Shown: positions 1 through 5,608 of the stretch, piece after piece
How the letters are laid out: every line of letters begins with the position of its first letter
Position numbering within the stretch: position 1 is the stretch's first letter
From: Lachnospiraceae bacterium UBA7598
GTDB taxonomy: Bacteria; Bacillota; Clostridia; Lachnospirales; Lachnospiraceae
Reading direction: 5' to 3'
NCBI GenBank assembly: GCA_002474415.1
Contig: DLQV01000219.1
Span: forward strand, 488 to 10,219
Length of the DNA stretch: 9,732 nucleotides
Notes under the pieces: model-generated
Told to the model about the DNA's origin: nothing
Seen by the model: the letters and a program-made list of their open reading frames with translations, nothing else
The model's database searches: none
Translations under genes and position numbers: made by a program

Positions 1-1
1 T

Positions 2-217
2 AACGAAGATGGAAGTCTGAATCTGAATCCAAATTCATTGACGGTGCTGACAGAGAGTGTTGTGGAGCCTGCATTGTTAGAGGCAAAACCATATGAAAGT
101 TTTCAGTTTGTAAGACAGGGATTCTTCTGCGCAGATTATAAAGACTCAAAGCCGGGGGCACCTGTATTTAACAGAATTGTTTCTTTGAAGAGCTCTTTTA
201 AGCTGCCGAAAAAATAA
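2..217 (+). CDS. glnS: Glutaminyl-tRNA synthetase, C-terminal end (partial)
   Basis: This is the last 71 codons of a gene entering from the left edge; the first complete codon is at position 2 and the TAA stop is at 215-217. The visible protein fits the C-terminal anticodon-binding beta-barrel of bacterial GlnRS, with a run resembling 'VEPALLEAKPYESFQFVRQG' followed by 'FFCADYKDSKPGAPVFNRIVSLK'. The (F/Y)QF-x-R-x-G-(Y/F)FC and VFNR-x-V-x-L patterns are typical of GlnRS and of the related eukaryote-type GluRS. GlnRS charges tRNA-Gln with glutamine using ATP in the cytoplasm. The catalytic Rossmann domain is outside the window. The next gene starts 22 bp downstream with no terminator between, so the two are probably co-transcribed. 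The main alternative is another class Ib GlxRS, which is less likely because of the VFNR-type ending. Confidence 0.88.
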   Translation, partial: NEDGSLNLNPNSLTVLTESVVEPALLEAKPYESFQFVRQGFFCADYKDSKPGAPVFNRIVSLKSSFKLPKK

Positions 218-239
218 AGTATAACAGAAGAGGCGTAGA

Positions 240-1115
240 ATGAATTTATTATCGGGATTGGAAAAATTTGGTCTGGATCAGATGGATACGGACCACCTCT
301 TTGAAGAGGAAAAAAGTGATACACCTGCACGGAAGGCACCGGAACCGGTGGTAGAAAAAAAGAAACCGGTTCACACTGAAACGGAATTTCTGCTGGACAA
401 ATCCATCCGTTGTCCGGTATGTGATAATGTTTTCCGTACAAGAATGGTGAAAACCGGGCGGGTAAAGCGTTTGGAACCGGACTTTGATCTGCGTCCGCGC
501 TTTCAGTATATTGATACAAATAAATACGATGTATCTTCCTGCCCGAAGTGTGGATATACGGCGATGAACCGCTATTTTGCCCATTTGTCTACCGGTCAGA
601 TCAAGATGATCGAAGAGGGTGTGTGCCATAAGTTCAAGGGACAGAAACAGCCAAAAGATGAACCAATGGAGCCGTATTCATACGAAAAAGCCATTGAGCG
701 GTATAAACTGGCTTTGTATAATACGCTGGTGAAAAAGGGCAAAAACAGCGAGAAGGCGTATGAGTGTCTGAAGATGTCATGGCTGTATCGCGGCTGGATC
801 GAGGAGCTTTCCAAGGCGGAAAAGAAAGATGAGAAAACACTTGCTGAGTGTAAAAAAGAAGAAACCACATATTATGAACAGGCATACGAAGGGTTTTTAA
901 AGGCGATTGCGTCTGAAAATTTCCCGATGTGCGGAATGGAAGAAAGTACCGTAAACCTGTTGATGGCAAATATGGCTTACAAGCTTGGCAAGGTGGATAT
1001 TGCGTCCAGATTCATTTCCATGATTCTGACTTCACAGGCAGCTTCCCGTGTGGCAAAAGACAGAGCAATGCTTTTAAAAGAAGAAATTATTGCAAAACTG
1101 CACGGCAAAGGATAA
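240..1115 (+). CDS. DUF2225 family zinc-ribbon protein, function unknown
   Basis: A 291-residue soluble protein. After a charged, probably disordered N-terminal stretch of about 50 residues (acidic EEEK, then a Pro/Lys-rich part), it has a CPVC motif at residues 58-61 and a CPKCG motif at 101-105, spaced as in a zinc ribbon, with the DUF2225-type 'D-x-D-x-x-P' and aromatic residues between them. The rest (about 145-290) is predicted all-helical, with a 'YSYEKAIERYKLALYNTL' helix and a 'ANMAYKLGKVDIASRFIS' helix that look like tetratricopeptide-type repeats, as in other DUF2225 members. No signal peptide or membrane segment is seen. The ATG at 240 follows GAAGAGG at 227-233. The gene ends only 3 bp before the RNase H start. 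The biochemical role of the family is not established; zinc binding and protein-protein contact are inferences from the motifs. Confidence 0.85.
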   Translation: MNLLSGLEKFGLDQMDTDHLFEEEKSDTPARKAPEPVVEKKKPVHTETEFLLDKSIRCPVCDNVFRTRMVKTGRVKRLEPDFDLRPRFQYIDTNKYDVSSCPKCGYTAMNRYFAHLSTGQIKMIEEGVCHKFKGQKQPKDEPMEPYSYEKAIERYKLALYNTLVKKGKNSEKAYECLKMSWLYRGWIEELSKAEKKDEKTLAECKKEETTYYEQAYEGFLKAIASENFPMCGMEESTVNLLMANMAYKLGKVDIASRFISMILTSQAASRVAKDRAMLLKEEIIAKLHGKG

Positions 1116-1118
1116 TTT

Positions 1119-1706
1119 ATGGCTGGAAAATTTTATGCGGTAAAAAAGGGAAAGGTTCCGGGAATCTATACGTCATGGGATGCATGCAAAAGTATGGTGC
1201 ATGGATTTCCGGGAGCTGTCTATAAAGGATTTGCGACACGCGCAGAAGCGGAACAGTTTCTGGAAGAAAAAAGAGCAGAACAAAAGGAACCGGAAAATTA
1301 TGCATTTGTCGATGGTTCTTTTAACAGTGCTACTTGTGTCTATGGATATGGCGGATTTCTCGTGACAAAGGGAGAACGCCATGTGATCAGTGGAAGCGGA
1401 AATGATCCGCAGATGGCATCGATGCGCAATGTGGCAGGTGAGGTGCTTGGAAGCATGGCTGCCGTGAAGAAGGCCATTGCCATGGGACTTACCGATTTGA
1501 CAATTTACTATGATTATATGGGAATAGAAATGTGGGCAACCGGAGCCTGGAAGCGAAACAAACAGGGAACGATTGCCTATTATAATTTTATACAGTCCGT
1601 GAAGGATAAAATTTCCCTTCATTTTGTGAAAGTGAAAGGACATTCCGGAGTAGAAGGAAACGAAGAGGCAGACCGGCTGGCGAGGCTTGCTGCCGGAGTA
1701 GATTAG
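1119..1706 (+). CDS. rnhA: Ribonuclease HI with N-terminal viroplasmin/hybrid-binding domain
   Basis: A 195-residue enzyme that cuts the RNA strand of RNA-DNA hybrids, helping remove R-loops and primers. Residues 1-50 form the small hybrid-binding (viroplasmin) domain: 'KFYAVKKGKVPGIYTSWDAC' then a Y-K-G-F motif and an Ala/Glu-rich helix. Residues 60-193 are the RNase H fold. The four acidic catalytic residues are visible: D65 (VDGSF), E108 (AGEVLG), D132 (YYDY) and D185 (NEEADRLA), plus the flexible-loop His at 175 (VKGHSG). The two-domain layout resembles eukaryotic RNase H1 and many Firmicutes RNase HI proteins rather than the single-domain E. coli enzyme. The ATG at 1119 is preceded by AAAGGA at 1107-1112, which overlaps the stop of the upstream gene, so translation is probably coupled. 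aroB follows 18 bp later. All key residues are intact, so it should be active. Confidence 0.93.
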   Translation: MAGKFYAVKKGKVPGIYTSWDACKSMVHGFPGAVYKGFATRAEAEQFLEEKRAEQKEPENYAFVDGSFNSATCVYGYGGFLVTKGERHVISGSGNDPQMASMRNVAGEVLGSMAAVKKAIAMGLTDLTIYYDYMGIEMWATGAWKRNKQGTIAYYNFIQSVKDKISLHFVKVKGHSGVEGNEEADRLARLAAGVD

Positions 1707-1724
1707 ACAGACAGGGGTGACAAA

Positions 1725-2837
1725 GTGAGCGTATTTAATGTAGAACTGAAAAAAGTGGTGGATGACAGTTATGATATTGAGATGGGATACCATCTGGAAG
1801 ATCAGCTGGTAGAGGATTTAGAGACCGGACTTCTGGGAAAAATCAAGAAGTTTGCCGTGATTACGGATTCTAATGTACTGGATCTGTATGCAAAGCCAAT
1901 CAGTGAAAAGCTGAGCAAGGCTGGATTTAAAGTGGAGCTGTTTGTATTTCCGGCAGGAGAAAAAAGCAAGACCAGACAGACAAAGGCTAAGATTGAAGAT
2001 GCCATGCTGGAAAAAGGGTTCCGCAGAGATTGTGCAGTGATCGCCATTGGCGGAGGTGTTGTTACGGATCTGGCGGGATTTTTGGCAGGAACATATGGAA
2101 GAGGTGTGCCGTTTATCAATTATGCGACCACGCTTTTGGCTGCAGCAGATGCATCCGTAGGTGGAAAGACGGCTGTTGATACACCACTTGCGACCAATCT
2201 GATTGGACTTTTCAATCAGCCGCGCAAGGTCTACATTGATATTGCCGCATGGAAGACCCTTCCAAAACGTCAGATGGCAAGCGGTATGGCGGAAACCATT
2301 AAGCATGCATGCCTGGCAAGCCGTGAAATGTTTGAGTTTATCGAGGAAAACTTAGATGATATTATGAGCTTCCAGAAGTTTGCCTGTGAATATATCGCAG
2401 AGAACAACTGCAAGATCAAGTATGATGTTGTCATGAAAGATGAGAGAGAAAGCGGACTACGTGAGGTCTTAAATTTGGGTCATACGGTGGGACGCGCTAT
2501 TGAAACTGTCAGCGATTACCAGCTCCTGCACGGAGAGGCGCTTTCCATCGGAATGGCAGCTATGGTACTGCTTTCCGCAAGACTTGGTTATATGTCAGAG
2601 GAAGAGGCTGAGCGTGTAACGGAATTGTATGCGCGCGTGGGACTTCCGACAAGGATTCCGGATTATATTGACCGCGAAGCTCTGGTTAAGAAACTTTATA
2701 CCGACAAAAAGGTGCGTGACGGAAAGTTACGCTTTGTCATTGAAAAGGGCATTGGCGATGTGGTGGAGTTTGCACCGAATGTGTATGCAAAGCCAATCGA
2801 GGAAAGCCTGGCAAGAGAGATTATTATGGAACTGTAA
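1725..2837 (+). CDS. aroB: 3-dehydroquinate synthase, divergent form
   Basis: A 370-residue protein of the DHQ synthase family, which turns DAHP into 3-dehydroquinate in the second shikimate step using NAD and a divalent metal. The NAD-binding 'IGGGVVTDLAGF' (108-119) and 'ASVGGKT' (143-149) motifs are present. The metal ligands align as E190 (MAETIKH), H253 (LNLGHT) and H269 (LLHGEA). DKK (327-329), which sits near the phosphate-binding end in the family, is kept, followed by KLRFV. Odd points: the usual GHTxGHAIE reads GHTVGRAIE, so the second His is Arg257; the QVDSS element is AADAS; and the GVNHPLGKN region is AVDTPLATN. It may be a clade-specific but real DHQ synthase, or a related sugar-phosphate cyclase. 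The GTG start at 1725 follows AGGGGTGA (1713-1720). No other aro gene is adjacent; it appears to be the last gene of the glnS-DUF2225-rnhA run. Confidence 0.85.
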   Translation: MSVFNVELKKVVDDSYDIEMGYHLEDQLVEDLETGLLGKIKKFAVITDSNVLDLYAKPISEKLSKAGFKVELFVFPAGEKSKTRQTKAKIEDAMLEKGFRRDCAVIAIGGGVVTDLAGFLAGTYGRGVPFINYATTLLAAADASVGGKTAVDTPLATNLIGLFNQPRKVYIDIAAWKTLPKRQMASGMAETIKHACLASREMFEFIEENLDDIMSFQKFACEYIAENNCKIKYDVVMKDERESGLREVLNLGHTVGRAIETVSDYQLLHGEALSIGMAAMVLLSARLGYMSEEEAERVTELYARVGLPTRIPDYIDREALVKKLYTDKKVRDGKLRFVIEKGIGDVVEFAPNVYAKPIEESLAREIIMEL

Positions 2838-2841
2838 ATGG

Positions 2842-4152
2842 TTATAAAAGCACAATCGGCTGTCGGTATTCGTTTGGTAATTCGATTTGTGCCTGTATGG
2901 AAGCAGTAGTGCGGTACAGATCAGCACAGACGATATCGTGGGAAAAACGTTTGCATGCAGTCCCATACAAGGAAGAAGAAGCATCTGCAACTTTGGTGAT
3001 CAAAGGAACGGATGCTTCTTTTTTGATGGCGGAAAGAAGCGCAGAGGAATCTTTGCGGAAACCAAGCACACGAAGATACGGAATGCCATCTGGCTGCCAG
3101 AGCGCGGCATAATCGTCCTGTCGGATGTTAAGCAGGATGTGGAGCAGTGCACGGCAAATACGCGTGTAAGTTGTATTTTTGCTTTTCAGCAGATCGGCAA
3201 ACTGTGAAAAGCTTAAAAAATGTTCAAGCTGTTGCGTAATCCGGTGGGACAGATCCATACCGCAGTCTGCAAAGTCTGTATAGCCTTCGGAGTGCAGTGC
3301 CCATAACCGGGTATAGAGTGCGGAAGAGAAGGCATCTATATCCAGAAGAAAGTGCTGCTGCTTCAAAGTGGCAAGGAGGGAAGAGAAAGTTTCGGGAAGC
3401 ATCTGTGAAAGCCCAGAATCATAGCAGTCTGTACTTATACGCATAGAATGATTCTGGTTGCCATCATTTTCAGACGACGTAAGCAGAGCTTTTCTTATGG
3501 CTGTTGCAGAGGCATAGGTTACACCTGTTTTTGTGCTGTGATAGCCTTCCCCGATACGCTGTATGGGCGTACTGGTAATCGTTCTGTCATGCATACCATT
3601 CATGGAATTCCAGCGTGCAATCGCCTTTTCATATTCTAAGGCGAGAATATTGTTTGGGGACGCCAGAAAAGAAGAAACTGCATCAGAAGATAACGAAGGC
3701 AGCAGGGAGCACAGCGCGTGGCTGCGTGCGACAGGAAAAGAATTTCCCCGTTTCATGCCAGAAGACACAAGGTTCTGGTAGTCAGAAGAATTTTCTGACA
3801 GTGCCTGTACAAGCGCCGGCATCAATTTTGTTTCCGGTGTCTCGCAGCCATAGCAGAGTGTATCAACGACACCGGTTTTTGCAAGAAGCTGCACTCCGGC
3901 AGCAGCAAAGTATTCCGCGGAAGCGGTCGCCCATACAGCCGGAAGTTCGAGTACCAGATCGGCACCGCCAAGAAGTGCCATGCGGGTGCGCGTGTATTTG
4001 TCTGTGATTGCCGGAATACCGCGCTGCATGAAATCCCCGCTCATGGCGACGATAATAAAATCGGCGCCGGTCTGCCGGCGCGCAGTTTCAATCTGATATT
4101 GATGCCCGTTGTGAAACGGATTGTATTCGGCGATGATTCCTGCTGTTTTCAC
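2842..4152 (-). CDS. tmcAL: tRNA(Met) cytidine acetate ligase (nucleotidyltransferase fold)
   Basis: A 436-residue protein of the YlbM/TmcAL family. In Bacillus subtilis this enzyme uses acetate and ATP, through acetyl-AMP, to make N4-acetylcytidine at the wobble position of elongator tRNA-Met. The N-terminal 'GIIAEYNPFHNGH' (residues 5-17) carries the HxGH-type nucleotidyltransferase motif (H14, H17); then come 'MSGDFMQRG' (37-45), 'GGADLVLELP' (62-71), 'SPNNILALEYEKAI' (165-178), 'SATAIRKAL' (215-223), and the late family motif 'YLRVLGF' (359-365) with VPLIT (382-386). Length fits the family (about 390-430) with a small excess. The start is GTG at 4152-4150, with AGGAGG (plus-strand 4158-4163) 5 bp upstream. 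Its stop faces that of aroB four bases away. It is divergent from ackA and shares that control region. A plus-strand terminator is embedded in its last fifth. Confidence 0.92.
   Translation of the reverse strand: MKTAGIIAEYNPFHNGHQYQIETARRQTGADFIIVAMSGDFMQRGIPAITDKYTRTRMALLGGADLVLELPAVWATASAEYFAAAGVQLLAKTGVVDTLCYGCETPETKLMPALVQALSENSSDYQNLVSSGMKRGNSFPVARSHALCSLLPSLSSDAVSSFLASPNNILALEYEKAIARWNSMNGMHDRTITSTPIQRIGEGYHSTKTGVTYASATAIRKALLTSSENDGNQNHSMRISTDCYDSGLSQMLPETFSSLLATLKQQHFLLDIDAFSSALYTRLWALHSEGYTDFADCGMDLSHRITQQLEHFLSFSQFADLLKSKNTTYTRICRALLHILLNIRQDDYAALWQPDGIPYLRVLGFRKDSSALLSAIKKEASVPLITKVADASSSLYGTACKRFSHDIVCADLYRTTASIQAQIELPNEYRQPIVLL
2976..3024 (+). terminator. Intrinsic terminator for the aroB transcript, antisense inside tmcAL
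   Basis: The plus strand holds a 10-bp perfect stem, AAGAAGCATC (2976-2985) with GATGCTTCTT (3011-3020), and a second nested stem CTTTG/CAAAG (2991-2995 with 3001-3005) capping it. The outer right arm runs directly into six T residues (3019-3024). This is the classic shape of a Rho-independent terminator for rightward transcription. It lies about 140-185 bp past the aroB stop, within the 3' part of the oppositely oriented tmcAL gene. On the minus strand the arm is followed only by TTCTTCC, so it is expected to act mainly on plus-strand transcripts. Structure is seen; function is inferred. Confidence 0.65.
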
Positions 4153-4190
4153 GTCTGCCTCCTGTTTTATCGTTTATTATGCCTGTTTTT

Positions 4191-4208
4191 CTGTTAAAAT
4201 ATTAACAC
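4191..4208. promoter_or_regulatory. Rex-like redox operator in the tmcAL-ackA divergent region
   Basis: The sequence CTGTTAAAATATTAACAC holds a perfect 6-bp inverted repeat TGTTAA-N4-TTAACA. It matches 12 of the 14 fixed bases of the known Firmicutes Rex consensus TTGTTAA-N4-TTAACAA, lacking only the outermost pair. Rex represses fermentation genes and is released at high NADH/NAD ratio. The left half overlaps a possible extended -10 box (TG at 4192-4193, TAAAAT at 4195-4200) pointing toward ackA, and on the minus strand a weak TAATAT (4199-4204) with TGGAAA (4222-4227) 17 bp upstream points toward tmcAL. Match is seen; binding is inferred. Confidence 0.6.
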
Positions 4209-4217
4209 AGCTTTTCA

Positions 4218-4282
4218 TGGATTTCCACTTGTATAAGAAGGAAAATGTGTTTATAATGGAAAAAGATTGTGGATTTCCACAA
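4218..4282. repeat. Two copies of the palindromic repeat TGGATTTCCAC flanking the ackA promoter
   Basis: The 11-mer TGGATTTCCAC occurs at 4218-4228 and again at 4270-4280, exactly 52 bp apart, close to five helical turns. Each copy has a TGGA-TT-TCCA dyad core. The second is extended to a 7-bp-arm dyad, TTGTGGA-TT-TCCACAA (4267-4282). The copies bracket the -35/-10 pair upstream of ackA, one touching the -35 and the other just past the expected transcription start. This is the arrangement of a paired operator. The second copy could alternatively form a small hairpin (TTGTGG-ATTT-CCACAA) at the 5' end of the ackA mRNA. The binding protein is not known to me. Confidence 0.5.
4229..4257 (+). promoter_or_regulatory. 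Putative sigma-A promoter of ackA
   Basis: A perfect -10 box TATAAT (4252-4257) lies 17 bp after a weak -35, TTGTAT (4229-4234, three of six consensus bases). The expected start near 4264 gives a leader of about 45 nt before the ackA ATG. The weak -35 next to a repeated dyad suggests control by a DNA-binding protein. Confidence 0.55.
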
Positions 4283-4309
4283 AATGAATAAGGACAAGGG
4301 AGAATTCAA

Positions 4310-5500
4310 ATGAACGTATTAGTAATCAACTGCGGAAGCTCTTCCCTGAAGTATCAGCTGATCAACTCTGATTCAGAAGCGGTACTTGCCAAGGGCTTAT
4401 GCGAAAGAATCGGAATTGACGGAAGACTGGTATACCAGAAGGCCGGAATGGATAAGGAGATCACAGAAGCTCCAATGCCTACACATAAAGAAGCAATCCA
4501 GATGGTTCTTGATGCACTGCACAATCCGAAGAGTGGTGCAGTAAAGGATTTGAGTGAGATTGATGCAGTAGGACATCGTGTGGTACATGGTGGAGAAAAG
4601 TTTGCAAAATCTGTAGTTCTGACAGAGGATGTACTGGCACAGATCGCAGAGTGCAATGACCTGGCACCGCTGCATAATCCGGCAAACCTCATTGGTATCC
4701 GTGCATGTCAGGAACTGATGCCAAATGTACCGATGGTCGGGGTATTTGATACTGCTTTCCATCAGACAATGCCAAGAAAAGCATTCCTGTATGGACTTCC
4801 ATATGAATACTATGACAAATATAAAGTAAGAAGATACGGGTTCCATGGAACCAGCCACAGCTTTGTATCCAAAGCATGTGCAGAGTATCTGAAACTGGAT
4901 TTGAAAAACAGTAAAATTATCGTAGCACATCTTGGAAATGGTGCTTCTGTCAGTGCCGTTGTCAATGGAGAGTGCGTAGATACTTCCATGGGACTTACCC
5001 CTCTGGAGGGTCTGGTTATGGGAACCCGTTCCGGAGATATTGATCCGGCTATTATGGAGTATATTGCAAAGAAAGAAAACTTAGACATCGAAGGCGTTAT
5101 GAATGTTTTAAATAAGAAATCCGGTGTTGAAGGTTTATCTGGCGTATCCAGCGATTTCCGTGATTTGCAGAAAGCCTATGAGGAAGGAAATCAGCGTGCC
5201 ATTGATGCATGTGAAGTATTTGCTTACCGTGTAGCAAAATATATCGGTTCCTATGTCGCTGCCATGAATGGTGTGGACGCAATCGCGTTTACTGCAGGTA
5301 TTGGTGAGAATGTATCCTTCATCCGTGAGAAGATTCTTGCATATCTCGGATATCTGGGGATTACCATGGATAAGGAAAAGAATAATGAGACACATGGAAC
5401 AGAGGCAGTTCTTTCCACTCCGGATTCTAAGGTAAAGGTTTGTGTAATTCCTACCAATGAGGAACTTGCAATCTGCCGTGAGACCGTAGCACTGGTATAA
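4310..5500 (+). CDS. ackA: Acetate kinase
   Basis: A 396-residue cytoplasmic enzyme, full family length, that interconverts acetyl phosphate + ADP and acetate + ATP, the ATP-forming last step of acetate fermentation. Family motifs are all present: 'NCGSSSLKYQL' (7-17) with N7, 'GHRVVHGG' (88-95) with R90, 'FDTAFHQTMP' (146-155) with D147, 'YGFHGTSH' (176-183) with H179, the phosphate-binding 'HLGNGAS' (207-213), 'GTRSGDIDP' (238-246) with R240, 'AGIGEN' (329-334), and 'NEELAI' (383-388) with E384. These correspond to the catalytic Asn, Arg, Asp, His, Arg and Glu known from the Methanosarcina enzyme. ATG at 4310 follows AAGGGAGA at 4296-4303. The usual partner gene pta is not adjacent; tmcAL is divergent upstream. 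No clear terminator follows, and a new strong promoter begins 53 bp after the stop. Confidence 0.97.
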   Translation: MNVLVINCGSSSLKYQLINSDSEAVLAKGLCERIGIDGRLVYQKAGMDKEITEAPMPTHKEAIQMVLDALHNPKSGAVKDLSEIDAVGHRVVHGGEKFAKSVVLTEDVLAQIAECNDLAPLHNPANLIGIRACQELMPNVPMVGVFDTAFHQTMPRKAFLYGLPYEYYDKYKVRRYGFHGTSHSFVSKACAEYLKLDLKNSKIIVAHLGNGASVSAVVNGECVDTSMGLTPLEGLVMGTRSGDIDPAIMEYIAKKENLDIEGVMNVLNKKSGVEGLSGVSSDFRDLQKAYEEGNQRAIDACEVFAYRVAKYIGSYVAAMNGVDAIAFTAGIGENVSFIREKILAYLGYLGITMDKEKNNETHGTEAVLSTPDSKVKVCVIPTNEELAICRETVALV

Positions 5501-5553
5501 GAGTGTATATGACTGGGTTGTTGATAAAATTGTTGAAAAATAGAAAAAATTTG

Positions 5554-5582
5554 TTGACAAAGCAGGACGCCCTATGTATAAT
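5554..5582 (+). promoter_or_regulatory. Perfect-consensus sigma-A promoter for yceD-rpmF
   Basis: TTGACA (5554-5559) and TATAAT (5577-5582) are both exact consensus with the optimal 17-bp spacer. An A/T-rich stretch (5524-5550) upstream could act as an UP element. The expected start near 5589 leaves only about 20 nt before the GTG of yceD, just room for AGGAGA. This fits strong expression of a ribosomal-protein transcript. Confidence 0.9.
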
Positions 5583-5608
5583 TGTTTAGGTGTGAATAGG
5601 AGAATACT

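Noticed and set aside
1201..1210. ATGGATTTCC inside rnhA, resembling the ackA-region repeat
   Set aside because: Only part of the dyad is present, it lies in conserved coding sequence, and no promoter is near.
1173..1793. Minus-strand open frame of 206 codons opposite rnhA
   Set aside because: It overlaps an RNase H gene with all catalytic residues, has no recognisable domain, and has low-complexity aromatic/His composition.
2850..2892. Possible tmcAL terminator on the minus strand: GCACAAATCG with CGATTGTGC, followed by TTTTAT at the stop codon
   Set aside because: The stem needs a bulged base, is moderate in GC, has a 24-nt loop and only four T residues. It could end tmcAL transcripts but is too weak to call as a feature.
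2887..4007. Several plus-strand open frames of 60-130 codons opposite tmcAL
   Set aside because: They are mirror frames of a well-recognised conserved gene and show no family motifs or ribosome binding sites.
4397..5560. Minus-strand open frames up to 177 codons opposite ackA
   Set aside because: ackA is complete with all catalytic residues; the opposite frames are rich in His, Cys and Ser as expected of shadows and resemble no protein I know.
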